A stretch of 37,957 nt of DNA from QQWI01 sp964522015 (GCA_964522015.1 CAZFST010000036.1:1-37957), one strand, 5' to 3'; positions 24,840-33,023 are shown, numbered from the stretch's first letter. Notes: a model not told the origin generated them from the letters alone. Translations and numbers: made by a program.

Positions 24840-25286
24840 TCAATCTTCAAGATGCCAAAAGCCCTTAACCGTACCTGGCATGGTAAGATTATTGGCATAA
24901 ATATATCTGACTAACTGCCCCTGATGCAAAAATTCGTGACCTATTAAATCAATGGAAAGGTCCATTTGATTTTCAGTCAGAGCATCAAAGGATTCAAGAC
25001 TTTTAATGAATTCAGCACTTTTCTCAATTAGGTGCTCGCTTAATTGCTCAAGATTATATCTATTTTCATATGGAAAGTCGGGTTTCCAACTAAATGGTGC
25101 ATCACTTAGGATGCTTTTAGAATAGGCGTCACGAGCTCTGGCAACACATGCGAGCTGGCTACCTATGGAGTTTGACCGAGCATTTTCAATTCTGAGCTTT
25201 AAACTTTGCGCTTCTATGACCTTAATAAACTCATTGTTCATGTTAAAGACTTCAGACAATTTTTTAATAAGAATGCGCTTATTCAT
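24840..25286 (-). CDS. DinB superfamily protein
   Basis: 148 residues, four-helix bundle by composition. The ending GHEFLHQGQLVRYIYANNLT contains the conserved H...HQGQL motif of DinB/YfiT-like proteins, and an earlier histidine is lacking where one is usual, so the metal site may be incomplete. DinB-like proteins are thought to be metal-dependent thiol transferases or DNA-damage-inducible proteins of unknown substrate. AAAGGAG precedes the ATG at 25286. Confidence 0.82.
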   Translation of the reverse strand: MNKRILIKKLSEVFNMNNEFIKVIEAQSLKLRIENARSNSIGSQLACVARARDAYSKSILSDAPFSWKPDFPYENRYNLEQLSEHLIEKSAEFIKSLESFDALTENQMDLSIDLIGHEFLHQGQLVRYIYANNLTMPGTVKGFWHLED

Positions 25287-25371
25287 TTAGATAGTCTCCT
25301 TTGTGTAAATTACAATTTCCCTGTATAAACGACTCTTAATCGATTGATACTAGCAATGCAAATTCGATAGT

Positions 25372-25887
25372 CTACGAGTTGATAATATGATAAACATTAT
25401 TCAGAATACCTTCGGTATCATTAACTCTATCTATCAATTGACCATTATTCTTTTCAATAACTTTTATAGACCCAATATTAGTCTCATGACAGGCGACATA
25501 GACATCAGTCAATTGAAATTCTTTTGCTTTATCCAATGCTTTTTTCAATAATAAAGTGCCATAACCTTGATTCCACTTCGTATATCTTATGGCATACGCA
25601 AGATGTCCCCAAGTTTTTGCTTGCTTCTCATTTAAGAATGGTCGTAATTGAATTTCACCAATAAATGTATTATCTTCGACGCACCAATAGGTGTAGGTTC
25701 TAGGCATTTCATCAGGAATGTTAACACCATTCTCATAATTACGATACACATCAAGAATGCACTCTTTCCATTGTTCATAATGATCAGGGTTAAATGGTTT
25801 CCATTCCTCAATGTTGTTGTCATATGATTCTTTGCATGCATTAAAGTATTCTTCAAAAAGACTTTCACTTGGTTTTAGCATTTCCAT
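25372..25887 (-). CDS. GNAT family N-acetyltransferase
   Basis: 171 residues. LKPSESLFEEYFNACKESYD and the middle WGHLAYAIRYTKWNQGYGTL (about residues 92-112), where the loop reads K-W-N-Q-G-Y-G, are standard for a GNAT subgroup close to 'predicted acetyltransferase' COG3981. VACHETNIGSIKVIEKNNGQ closes it. GGAGAG precedes the ATG. Substrate unknown. It stands alone with gaps of 84-85 bases on both sides. Confidence 0.88.
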   Translation of the reverse strand: MEMLKPSESLFEEYFNACKESYDNNIEEWKPFNPDHYEQWKECILDVYRNYENGVNIPDEMPRTYTYWCVEDNTFIGEIQLRPFLNEKQAKTWGHLAYAIRYTKWNQGYGTLLLKKALDKAKEFQLTDVYVACHETNIGSIKVIEKNNGQLIDRVNDTEGILNNVYHIINS

Positions 25888-25971
25888 TTTTTTCTCTCCA
25901 ATTGTTTTTATATCAGCAATTTAACATATCGTTTTGAGCGCTAGCTCTGTTCGGCGTAGTTTATCTTTTCA

Positions 25972-26535
25972 TTACTCTTTTATTTTCCAATCACGTCTCA
26001 ATACTGCATAGTGGACAACATCTCTAAACACATCACGGATTTTAACCTCTTGGAGTCCAACACCTTCATATTTCATATTGCATTTTACCATAACTTTCCC
26101 AGAACCTTCATTCCCTACATAATGGGTAGCTTCAATTCTATTCAGTTTTAAAACATTGAATGCAAAATCAATCAATGTATTCAATGTCTCTGTCATATAA
26201 CCATGGTCCCAATAATTTCTATTCAAGACATAGCCAAAACTTCCTTTTTCATGTTCTTCGGAAACTCTAAGATCAATAGCACCAATACACTTCTTTTCTT
26301 GAACTAACTCAATAGCCCAAACATCTGGTTTTTGAAAATAATATTGCTCTATTACTTCTGAAATATCATCTAGCTTAGTGTAAGAAGGCCAAGTCAGAAA
26401 CTCTGTAACCTTATCATCACTGGCATACTCAAAAACGTCATTTGTATCATCGAGAGTAAAACGTCTTAATTTGATTCGTTGCGCGGGCAACTCATTTGCT
26501 TCAGTAAGTTTAGTCAATATATTTTCTGTATACAT
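25972..26535 (-). CDS. GNAT acetyltransferase, RimJ/RimL-like
   Basis: 187 residues. LPAQRIKLRRFTLDDTNDVF opens the RimJ/RimL type; FGYVLNRNYWDHGYMTETLN (about residues 100-120) is the acetyl-CoA loop and NEGSGKVMVKCNMKYEGVGL the conserved N-x-x-S-x-x-V-x-x-K-x-G-M-like end. Instead of the usual GF it has NMKYEG. Such enzymes acetylate protein N-termini or small molecules. AAAGAGG precedes the ATG. Confidence 0.88.
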   Translation of the reverse strand: MYTENILTKLTEANELPAQRIKLRRFTLDDTNDVFEYASDDKVTEFLTWPSYTKLDDISEVIEQYYFQKPDVWAIELVQEKKCIGAIDLRVSEEHEKGSFGYVLNRNYWDHGYMTETLNTLIDFAFNVLKLNRIEATHYVGNEGSGKVMVKCNMKYEGVGLQEVKIRDVFRDVVHYAVLRRDWKIKE

Positions 26536-26599
26536 GTTATGCCTCTTTCCTGTTTTTTTGATAAATTATACATATCGTATGTATTCCAAGCATATGCCT

Positions 26600-28003
26600 C
26601 TAGTCTTTCGCTTTTAGAGCTGTAACCGCCCGCTTATAAGGCTTCAAAATCGCCTGATTCATTTGTCCCTTGCTCTTTTCCCTAACCGTAGGAATGCTCA
26701 TCAACAGACCAAATGCCGACATCTTTAACCGCTTAAGCCACTGCTTTTGGGGGAAATCATAGATGCCATGCTTCTTGTAAAACCGATGATCCTCTTTCAT
26801 CAACCCCTGCATCACATAAATCAAATCCCTAAAAATCTTCATACCACCCACACCATAAAAATTCTGGGGTCTCACAAAGCCATGTTCTAACGAATAAGCG
26901 GTTTTCGCCGCTAAACTGGCAATACTGCGTTCAATTTCCAACTGTGACCCACTTTCATCACAAGCCACACCCGCAAAAAAATTATGCCCCACCTCACAGC
27001 GAGATTCCAAAATCGCCTGCAAGTTAGGCTCCTTACTATAAGCCCCACTGAGCAGATATCCCACCGGCGACCCCATGGTCAGGGTCCGATGCCCATTGCA
27101 AAACTGCCGATCATCATATAATTTAAATCGCGACCCCAAACAATGATCTTTAATCGAAGCCCCGAAAATCACAGCATCCGCCGACAATATCTCACGCCTA
27201 AAAAACACATCAAACCCATCTTTATAAATACACATACCATGAGAAGCGCAGCTAAAACAACCCAAACAGCCCCCCGAAAAATCAAACTCCCCAATATTGA
27301 TAACCCGAGTCTGATAGGGGTACCGCCCCCTAAATTCCGCAATCATCTTGCTAAGATTCTCATCCTCAGGACCTGATGTACAATCGGTCACAATGACAGT
27401 ATCGTAGTCTGATGGTTTTTCATCTAGCCCACTTTGGCACAAAAAAACATTTTTCTTCTCTTCTCGGCCATCAAGAGGAAAATCCCACTGCGACTTAGGA
27501 CCTTCAAAGAGGTGATTGGCCACCGAGAACTGCACGTACTGCCAAAACTGATGGAGCTGCTGTCGTCCTTTCTCACTCAGTAGATCTTCCATGCCCGCCG
27601 AAAACCCTTGCAAAATGGCCATCTTCATATCAAAGCAATTGTCCTCGATATACCGGTGGGCCGTAAAGTCGTAAAAATGAAGGGATGTAGTAAGCTGAGT
27701 TGCTAATTTCCCCTCTAATCCTTTAGAACCCAAATGCGCTTTTAGTAGTTCAATAAATCTATGTAACTGATAGGGGGCAATAAAGGTATACACCGGATAG
27801 ATAAAGAGCACTAAATCAGCCTGTTCAATAGAGTCAACACAACGTTGCAGAAGATTAGTACTCTTCTCATATTGACGTATTTGTTGCCCAATATGAAACA
27901 CCTCAAAATCATCATCAACAAAGTGATGCTTCAAGTACTCCACCGATTGAAGGGTTATGCTCATATTGCCTTTTGGACTGCCGTTTAACACAACAATGCG
28001 CAT
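26600..28003 (-). CDS. Tandem flavodoxin-like / iron-sulfur flavoprotein-like reductase
   Basis: 467 residues in two halves. The first (residues 1 to about 185) is a NADPH-dependent FMN reductase/flavodoxin fold: MRIVVLNGSPKGNMSITLQ gives the FMN phosphate loop and VLFIYPVYTF the second contact. The second half (about 200-400) repeats this plan: TVIVTDCTSGPEDENLSKMI and DAVIFGASI, and carries CLGCFSCASHGMC (about 247-260), a C-x2-C-x2-C-x5-C set like the compact 4Fe-4S motif of archaeal iron-sulfur flavoprotein (Isf). The end is helical and basic. Two flavodoxin units, one with a cluster, in a single chain would allow electron transfer inside one protein. The function is inferred from motifs. 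Confidence 0.78.
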   Translation of the reverse strand: MRIVVLNGSPKGNMSITLQSVEYLKHHFVDDDFEVFHIGQQIRQYEKSTNLLQRCVDSIEQADLVLFIYPVYTFIAPYQLHRFIELLKAHLGSKGLEGKLATQLTTSLHFYDFTAHRYIEDNCFDMKMAILQGFSAGMEDLLSEKGRQQLHQFWQYVQFSVANHLFEGPKSQWDFPLDGREEKKNVFLCQSGLDEKPSDYDTVIVTDCTSGPEDENLSKMIAEFRGRYPYQTRVINIGEFDFSGGCLGCFSCASHGMCIYKDGFDVFFRREILSADAVIFGASIKDHCLGSRFKLYDDRQFCNGHRTLTMGSPVGYLLSGAYSKEPNLQAILESRCEVGHNFFAGVACDESGSQLEIERSIASLAAKTAYSLEHGFVRPQNFYGVGGMKIFRDLIYVMQGLMKEDHRFYKKHGIYDFPQKQWLKRLKMSAFGLLMSIPTVREKSKGQMNQAILKPYKRAVTALKAKD

Positions 28004-28027
28004 GGTACACCTCTCTCTTTCTTTCCC

Positions 28028-28108
28028 TTGGCAAACATTTATTTGCCAAAGTACGCCTACATCTCCCTCTGGTTGACCTGGGAAAGCGATACTTGATATT
28101 AGATGTAG
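28028..28108 (-). promoter_or_regulatory. Structured leader before the tandem flavoprotein gene
   Basis: Two stems lie upstream of the gene: TTGGCAAA/TTTGCCAA (28028-28035 and 28042-28049) around a six-base loop, and a longer-range pair CTACATCT (28057-28064) with AGATGTAG (28101-28108) enclosing 36 bases. This looks like a cis-acting RNA or a protein operator. No known riboswitch class was matched by eye. The rest of 28109-28217 shows nothing beyond possible promoter bases near TATACT. Confidence 0.45.
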
Positions 28109-28217
28109 ACCCTGCTGCCCCAGTATAACATATTATGGATGAAAATCCACCAAGTTATACAATCCTGTCATCATTTTATTCCAAATATTCGGTCAAAAAT
28201 AAAAAGTAAAAATAAAA

Positions 28218-28249
28218 AGGATGAACGAACTTTACGATTCGTACATCCT
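28218..28249 (-). terminator. Terminator after the 28282-29220 acetyltransferase gene
   Basis: AGGATG-A-ACGAA and TTCGT-A-CATCCT pair with an eight-base loop; on the minus strand a T-rich run follows. It separates this gene from the tandem flavoprotein gene. Confidence 0.78.
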
Positions 28250-28281
28250 CTTTCCCTTACACATCACTCTAGCTCTCGGTA

Positions 28282-29220
28282 TTACGCTTGACCAGCAGTT
28301 TTCAGTTTCCAAATGGTAGCCGTTTGGTAGGGCACCATGCCGATGCTGTAATAAAACTGCTGACTAGAACCCACCAAGGCCATTTTTGCCCCAAGTGCTG
28401 CTGTGCGTCTAATACCCTCTAAGACAACCGCCTTGCCAAGACCCAGCTTGCGATACTCAGGATCGGTAGCAACAGGTTCTATTACAGAGTAACCCACTTC
28501 TGGGTCGTACCACATGCCACAATAGGACACAAAATGGCCCTCAGGGGACACCACTGCTAGTTTTAGATTCAAATCTACATTGGGCCGCTTCATTTCAAGA
28601 TCTACTTCAGTTGCTTTTAGATCTGTGTAAACCAATTCCCCTTCACCATCCAGTTCATGGTTGAAACCCTTCCACAGAACACGGAGATATTCATAGGGAT
28701 CATATCGATCAGCCATAGAGACAAGGCTAAATCCCTGGGGCAATAAATCCAACCTGCAAGGCAGCTGTGTTAATGCTTCTGGGCTACAGTAAAAAGCGGC
28801 ATCTGATTCACGATTCGGGGTTGCCACATAGCCTTGCTCCAGCGCTTCCATTTGAAAAACAGTATCTTGATCTGCAATGGCCACTGTAATTTCACCTTTT
28901 TCAGATTTTAGATGGTTTGTGGCATACCGAAGAATCTCCCCTTTTAAGTAAGCAAATTCAGGAAGTGCTAAGCAATATGTGGTTCCCAAGGAGGTATCGA
29001 AGGTTGCTATACCTACAACCTTTTCGTTAAGTAACCAAAGTCCAATGCTACTAATCGCTTCTTTGTCAAGGTAACTGTGCGTGGTCATCCAGTCCCACCG
29101 TGCATAGGTGAATTCTGCAATACCAAGTTCTACAAAGAACTGACGAACAGCATAGTAATCCTCGCTAATGCCTGCAATATTGTTGTATGCCCGTGCTATT
29201 ATATTTTGTGTGTCTTTCAT
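28282..29220 (-). CDS. GNAT acetyltransferase with N-terminal second domain
   Basis: 312 residues. The C-terminal part is a clear GNAT domain: VIEPVATDPEYRKLGLGKAV (about residues 250-268) and QFYYSIGMVPYQ. The N-terminal half, with RAYNNIAGISEDYYAVRQFF and GLWLLNEKVVGIATF, has the length and pattern of a degenerate second GNAT unit, as in double-domain GNATs such as the Eis/mycothiol synthase-type proteins. The substrate is unknown. AGGAGG precedes the ATG at 29220. Own terminator and 92-base upstream gap suggest a single-gene unit. Confidence 0.82.
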   Translation of the reverse strand: MKDTQNIIARAYNNIAGISEDYYAVRQFFVELGIAEFTYARWDWMTTHSYLDKEAISSIGLWLLNEKVVGIATFDTSLGTTYCLALPEFAYLKGEILRYATNHLKSEKGEITVAIADQDTVFQMEALEQGYVATPNRESDAAFYCSPEALTQLPCRLDLLPQGFSLVSMADRYDPYEYLRVLWKGFNHELDGEGELVYTDLKATEVDLEMKRPNVDLNLKLAVVSPEGHFVSYCGMWYDPEVGYSVIEPVATDPEYRKLGLGKAVVLEGIRRTAALGAKMALVGSSQQFYYSIGMVPYQTATIWKLKTAGQA

Positions 29221-29312
29221 AATTACCTCCTTATACTCATGAGTCTATTATAAAGCCACAGCAGATATTCACCAAAGCCCACTTCTCCTATAAAAAAAAA
29301 TTCCAACGATGA

Positions 29313-29852
29313 TTACAAAACACCAACCCGTTTAGCCATCCAAATATCCGGTTTACCCACACCATTGGCATCTGGAATAATCCCGACAATTTTATACCCA
29401 ACCTTTTGATAGAACTCAAAGGGATGCTTTTTATAATTCCTCACCTGCTCAACTTTTGACCAGGTGTCTACATATAAATCGGTATTGCTCAGTGAAGTTT
29501 GATCGAACTCATCATCGGTGCCCAAATATAAAGTGATGGCCCCTTTTTCTGCCACCGCCTCCTCTAAAGCTTTGACAAGCATGGTCCCTATCCCTTTTGA
29601 TTGGCAGTTCTTTTGCACAACTAAAGGATGTAGTTCCCAAGCGGTAACGCCATATTTGGGAATGGCACCAATAAATCCAACCACCCTATTATCGTCTATT
29701 GCTACAATTGCTATCCGCTTCCCATCTAATAATCGCATTATTTCTTTCTCCGGCTGCTCAGAGTATGAATGAGGGAAACCCTCGGCTAAAAGAGCTGCTG
29801 CTTGCTGAATATGATTTTGGTTTTCTCTATCAAAACTAATAATTTTAATCAT
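29313..29852 (-). CDS. Aminoglycoside 6'-N-acetyltransferase-like, AAC(6')-Ii type
   Basis: 179 residues, the usual length of this group. HPLVVQKNCQSKGIGTMLVK (about residues 74-93) is the acetyl-CoA loop, LYLGTDDEFDQTSLS (about 107-121) and HPFEFYQKVGYKIVGIIPDA, then NGVGKPDIWMAKR, match the order and spacing I recall for AAC(6')-Ii of Enterococcus faecium (G-T-D-D..Q-T-S-L, H-P-x-E-F-Y-x-K-x-G-Y-K-I-V-G, K-P-D-I-W-M-A-K). Such enzymes acetylate the 6'-amino group of aminoglycosides and use acetyl-CoA. Similarity to the family is strong; activity on drugs is not shown by sequence. It overlaps the upstream gene as ATGA, so expression is coupled to a membrane protein of unknown function. Confidence 0.82.
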   Translation of the reverse strand: MIKIISFDRENQNHIQQAAALLAEGFPHSYSEQPEKEIMRLLDGKRIAIVAIDDNRVVGFIGAIPKYGVTAWELHPLVVQKNCQSKGIGTMLVKALEEAVAEKGAITLYLGTDDEFDQTSLSNTDLYVDTWSKVEQVRNYKKHPFEFYQKVGYKIVGIIPDANGVGKPDIWMAKRVGVL

Positions 29853-30442
29853 TGAAATCTCCTTCGTCCTAGCATTATCCCCGTAATTTCTCTTGAATTG
29901 AGTCTAATTTTATGACCTTCACCATTAATTTCGGATAAAATTAATTCACTTATAACGCCTCCAGAGCTGCCATCAACCATGACTCGACCGCCACTGATGA
30001 TGTAGTTTTGAAATCCCAAGTTGAACTTTTTAGTTTCACCCGAACCTAGGGTGAAAACGGCATTGGATCCATCTTTATTAAGAATGCTGATGGGTTCAAA
30101 TCTATCTTCTCGCAGCCAAGAACTATCTATATTTGCTGAGAAAGTTAAGGTTTGATCACCATAGTTCCTTAATTCAAATTCGATTTTTAAATCTACTAGG
30201 TTGCCATTTATAAATTTGTACTCAATTTCACTATATTTTGAATTGAATGCAATGGCCTGCAAACCTTCAGAATTTCTTTTAAGACTTTGCGCAGTAAACC
30301 CCGTAATATAAGTAAATGAAGTAACCAATATGATGAATATTAAGAAAACATGTCTTCCATTTAATTTCAACTCATCAATCCCGTACTTTCCCACGGCAAA
30401 CAAACATAATAGAAAAAAGATGCCAAAATAAAGCACAGTCAT
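29849..30442 (-). CDS. Membrane protein of unknown function
   Basis: 197 residues. Two hydrophobic segments at the start (VLYFGIFFLLCLFAVGKYGI and HVFLIFIILVTSFTYITGF) are followed by a soluble strand-rich domain (EYKFINGNLVDLKIEFELRN, FTLGSGETKKFNLGFQNYI) reminiscent of an immunoglobulin-like fold. No catalytic motif. Its end overlaps the AAC(6')-like gene by four bases; its start overlaps a short upstream frame in the same ATGA manner. No clear ribosome binding site, so it likely depends on coupling to that frame. Confidence 0.6.
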   Translation of the reverse strand: MTVLYFGIFFLLCLFAVGKYGIDELKLNGRHVFLIFIILVTSFTYITGFTAQSLKRNSEGLQAIAFNSKYSEIEYKFINGNLVDLKIEFELRNYGDQTLTFSANIDSSWLREDRFEPISILNKDGSNAVFTLGSGETKKFNLGFQNYIISGGRVMVDGSSGGVISELILSEINGEGHKIRLNSREITGIMLGRRRFQ

Positions 30443-30561
30443 GTGTGTTGTGTACCACTATGTTCACCTGACCAAGAACGGACGCCAAAAGCCTCTAATA
30501 CCAAATCGCCAATTGCAGGCGCATATTTGGTGTCAGCCATACAAAAGAATACAAGGGACAT
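30439..30561 (-). CDS. Short upstream open frame (40 codons), possible remnant
   Basis: MSLVFFCMADTKYAPAIGDL, then VLEAFGVRSWSGEHSGTQHT, ends in TGA overlapping the ATG of the membrane protein. The composition looks like a real protein end (mixed, acidic), but no family was recognised and upstream bases contain a stop in this frame. I read it as either a leader peptide for coupling, or the tail of a lost gene. Confidence 0.35.
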   Translation of the reverse strand: MSLVFFCMADTKYAPAIGDLVLEAFGVRSWSGEHSGTQHT

Positions 30562-30590
30562 AAGTTTTCAAACTCACGACCCTCTTTCTG

Positions 30591-31070
30591 TTAAAAATCC
30601 TTTAATGTTATAAAGTTTACGCCATTTTCAGTCGCAATCCCTGCAAGTGTATCGTTGGTGAATTGCCCTTCTTCAATATAATGCTTCAAACAGGCTTTTG
30701 CTGTAAATGGCATTTCCAAGTCCATTAGGTCACTAATCTCAACCCATTCCAATTTGCCTTCATCACAATTTGAAATGTCTATATTGTTATTAATTAAATT
30801 AGCGAAAAAATAGTAATTTTGTCTGATCTCGCTGTTCTTAAATCTCATTGTTATGTATCTCATTTGGATTGCATCTAAATCACTAGCATTTATCCCTGTT
30901 TCTTCAATTAATTCTCTTAGTACACAAGCTTTCGGGTTATTCAATTCATGTTCTTCAAAATGACCACCAATGCCACACCATGACGGCTCAACAACCCTTG
31001 ACCCAACTCTATACAGCATAAGAAGTCGATTGTTTTCTCTAATATAGATAGTTGTCATATTTCTTAACAT
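30591..31070 (-). CDS. NUDIX hydrolase
   Basis: 159 residues. SWCGIGGHFEEHELNNPKAC and VLRELIEETGI form the NUDIX box with the pattern G-x5-E-x7-R-E-L-x-E-E-T-G and one insertion (NNPKAC). It starts MTTIYIRENNRLLMLYRVGS. The start ATG follows the stop of a remnant frame by one base, and GAAGGGA inside that remnant is the ribosome binding site. Substrate unknown. Confidence 0.9.
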   Translation of the reverse strand: MLRNMTTIYIRENNRLLMLYRVGSRVVEPSWCGIGGHFEEHELNNPKACVLRELIEETGINASDLDAIQMRYITMRFKNSEIRQNYYFFANLINNNIDISNCDEGKLEWVEISDLMDLEMPFTAKACLKHYIEEGQFTNDTLAGIATENGVNFITLKDF

Positions 31071-31071
31071 G

Positions 31072-31206
31072 TCATTTAATCCCTTCTAAATGCTCAATTA
31101 CTCTCTTGTAAAGTGCTGGCTGTATCATGGGGTATGTTAGTTCAAATCCATATGATTTTTCAGAATCCTTCATGACTGAATAGATACAAATGGGCTGCCA
31201 CCTAAT
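31072..31206 (-). pseudogene. 3' remnant of an unidentified gene
   Basis: A frame open from 31206 to TGA at 31074-31072 reads WQPICIYSVMKDSEKSYGFE, then LTYPMIQPALYKRVIEHLEG. It ends one base before the NUDIX start. The sequence looks coding but no start codon with a ribosome binding site is present, so it is best seen as the tail of a lost gene that still supplies translation to the NUDIX gene. No family recognised. Confidence 0.45.
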
Positions 31207-31218
31207 TCAACCTGAAAA

Positions 31219-31752
31219 TCAAACATCCATATAGAAATAAACATTGCTCTTTTCTGCTTGATTAGTACCTGCATATATCTGTGTATTGAATCCTCCAATG
31301 CTAAAACCAGATTTTATATAGAATAGGCATGCGGAAAGGTTATTGTCTTGACCAATCGTATAGATTCCTCGATAACCATTTTCAACAGCAATTTTCTTGC
31401 CCTCTTCCAGCAGTAGCGCTGCTACCCCCCGGCCTCTATAGTCCTTACTGACTTTCAAGTCGTCAAGATACAAATACTTAAACCAATCATGCTTATAAAT
31501 GGCAAGTCCTACACACTTACCATCATCATTATAAGCGCCAACAAAAAAACGCTCTTTTTTTAGGGCTTCAAAATCATATTTCTCATCTGGAAATACCATC
31601 TCGCTGACCTTGTTATCTTCAAATTTCTCGGTTGTGTAGGCCCATTTGTTGCCATCATAAGTTGGTATCATTTTCCCCCATAATGTAAACGCTTCATTAG
31701 GGATATTTATATCATTCTTTGTAGCATCCGTAATTCTTTTGATTTCTATCAT
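31219..31752 (-). CDS. GNAT acetyltransferase, streptothricin acetyltransferase (Sat4/SatA)-like
   Basis: 177 residues. WFKYLYLDDLKVSKDYRGRG and VAALLLEEGKKIAVENGYRG are the acetyl-CoA part; IYTIGQDNNLSACLFYIKSG, then FSIGGFNTQIY, is the distinctive Sat4/SatA ending (x-Q-D-x-N-L-x-A-C-x-F-Y-x-x-x-G-F-x-I-G). The family acetylates the beta-lysine amine of streptothricin. Compared with the gene at 34977 this one is more diverged (D-N-x-N in place of D-T-M), so it may use another substrate. AAAGGAG precedes the ATG. Confidence 0.75.
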   Translation of the reverse strand: MIEIKRITDATKNDINIPNEAFTLWGKMIPTYDGNKWAYTTEKFEDNKVSEMVFPDEKYDFEALKKERFFVGAYNDDGKCVGLAIYKHDWFKYLYLDDLKVSKDYRGRGVAALLLEEGKKIAVENGYRGIYTIGQDNNLSACLFYIKSGFSIGGFNTQIYAGTNQAEKSNVYFYMDV

Positions 31753-31781
31753 TTTCGGTCTCCTTTGGTTTCAAAGTCAAG

Positions 31782-32309
31782 CTAATTCAAAGGCATTATA
31801 GAAAACCAAACAGAATCTAAGTAACCACTAGAAGTTAACAATTCATCTAATAGTTCAAAAGCCTCCGCCGTCTCCATTTGTGGGAATGTAAAAAATTTAG
31901 AAACCCCATTTTCTCTAGCGTGATGCTGATCATCAAACAACACAACAAATTTCGAAAAATTGCTGTTATGTAAAATCACACCAAAATCTAAATATGGGTT
32001 ACCAATCGGTATTATATTATCTTTTGGACCATTAGAATAATGTGATAAATAGTGCCCATAATCCCTGCCATCTACTTGAATCTCAAGATTAAATGTTCTT
32101 TTTGACTTACTAAATGGGAAGGTTTTAGTGACAACAATTTTGGCTGTGACCTTCTCGCTCAGTTCCTCTTTTGAAGATAAATCGAATGTAGTAACACTCT
32201 CATCGACGGTATATCTTGACATCATTAAATTTAGCAATACCACGATTGAAACTAAACAGATAAGAGGTACTTTGAATTTAATCAATATAGTATGCATCTT
32301 TTTTAGCAT
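31782..32309 (-). CDS. Membrane-anchored protein of unknown function
   Basis: About 175 residues. One membrane segment near the start (VPLICLVSIVVLLNLMMSRY) and a soluble domain outside with strands (VTTFDLSSKEELSEKVTAKI, FNLEIQVDGRDYGHYLS) and an aromatic end. No known motif. The ATG at 32309 was chosen for the GGGAG six bases before it; an ATG 23 codons upstream opens a Trp-rich stretch without such a site. The family is unknown. Confidence 0.55.
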   Translation of the reverse strand: MLKKMHTILIKFKVPLICLVSIVVLLNLMMSRYTVDESVTTFDLSSKEELSEKVTAKIVVTKTFPFSKSKRTFNLEIQVDGRDYGHYLSHYSNGPKDNIIPIGNPYLDFGVILHNSNFSKFVVLFDDQHHARENGVSKFFTFPQMETAEAFELLDELLTSSGYLDSVWFSIMPLN

Positions 32310-32480
32310 AGACACTCCCATCTGCCGCTTGAGGACAATCTTTTGATCTTCCCACCAGCAGTTAACTTTGCCGGTCATGGTTTGAAAATGTTTACCCCTT
32401 CATAATCTCCTTCTTAATGGTTATTAGGTAGTTTAAATCATGAATGATTATTGAATAATAGGTGTGGGATACAAAGTAGT

Positions 32481-32506
32481 ATCTAGGCCGCTACAGCGGC
32501 TTAGAT
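32481..32506. repeat. GC-rich 26-base hairpin
   Basis: ATCTAGGCCGCT and AGCGGCTTAGAT pair around AC with one G-T pair. It sits six bases past the stop of the 32513 gene, in AT-rich surroundings, but without a T run. It could be a weak terminator, an RNA-processing site or a recombination hairpin. A smaller palindrome AATCATGAATGATT lies at about 32436-32449; the rest of 32310-32480 shows nothing. Confidence 0.55.
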
Positions 32507-32512
32507 GACTGA

Positions 32513-32980
32513 TCATAATTCAGACACGAGCTTAATAATCTCTTCAAGTAACATATTGCCATTAACTATGTCGTATACATTAGAATCACTTGATTCATAC
32601 CAGATATTAAACTCGCCCAATAATATATGCATTGGTTTATGGTTTTGAGTTAATGATATTTCGACTTTAATGCTGTCCTCCGTAAACGGTAAATAATCAT
32701 TTCTGCTTCTAACACAATCATATTTAGAAAGTAGATCAAACAATTTATCATTATCAACAATATAGTCCTTATCATTTACGGTTACTAGTGTTGCATTATC
32801 ACTAGCCTCTATTGAAATTGTTTCTCCATCACTATTTAATTTTGTAAACCCAATTTTATCAATTTTGTTACCATCGATTAGTTTAGATACTTCGTGAAAC
32901 TGATGATAGTCATAGAGATATAGGAAGGAAATGAGTACTATTATGGATAGGACAATCAAGCCTAATTGCTTTCCTTTCAT
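32513..32980 (-). CDS. Membrane-anchored protein of unknown function
   Basis: 155 residues. MKGKQLGLIVLSIIVLISFL is an N-terminal membrane anchor or signal, then a small domain outside with strands (IGFTKLNSDGETISIEASDN) and an acidic middle, ending IVNGNMLLEEIIKLVSEL. No family recognised. GGGGGGATT precedes the ATG. It is divergent from the toxin-antitoxin relic on the other strand. Confidence 0.55.
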   Translation of the reverse strand: MKGKQLGLIVLSIIVLISFLYLYDYHQFHEVSKLIDGNKIDKIGFTKLNSDGETISIEASDNATLVTVNDKDYIVDNDKLFDLLSKYDCVRSRNDYLPFTEDSIKVEISLTQNHKPMHILLGEFNIWYESSDSNVYDIVNGNMLLEEIIKLVSEL

Positions 32981-33004
32981 ACAATAATCCCCCCAATAAA
33001 ATTA

Positions 33005-33023
33005 ATCATAATTATGATATAAT
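33005..33023 (+). promoter_or_regulatory. Operator and -10 of the toxin-antitoxin relic
   Basis: ATCATAATTATGAT (33005-33018) is a perfect 14-base palindrome touching TATAAT (33018-33023). Self-repressing toxin-antitoxin operons typically have such a site over the promoter. GAGGTG follows before the ATG at 33054. Confidence 0.65.

Noticed and set aside
25930..25960. GAGC-GCTA-GCTC palindrome with flanking AACTACGCC-like bases, looked like half an attC site
   Set aside because: Only one such sequence, no partner core site of the right form, and no recombinase; too weak to call.
32310..32378. Upstream extension of the 31782-32309 protein starting MTGKVNCWWEDQ
   Set aside because: No ribosome binding site for that start, an unusual Trp-rich stretch before the membrane segment, and a good site at the internal ATG.
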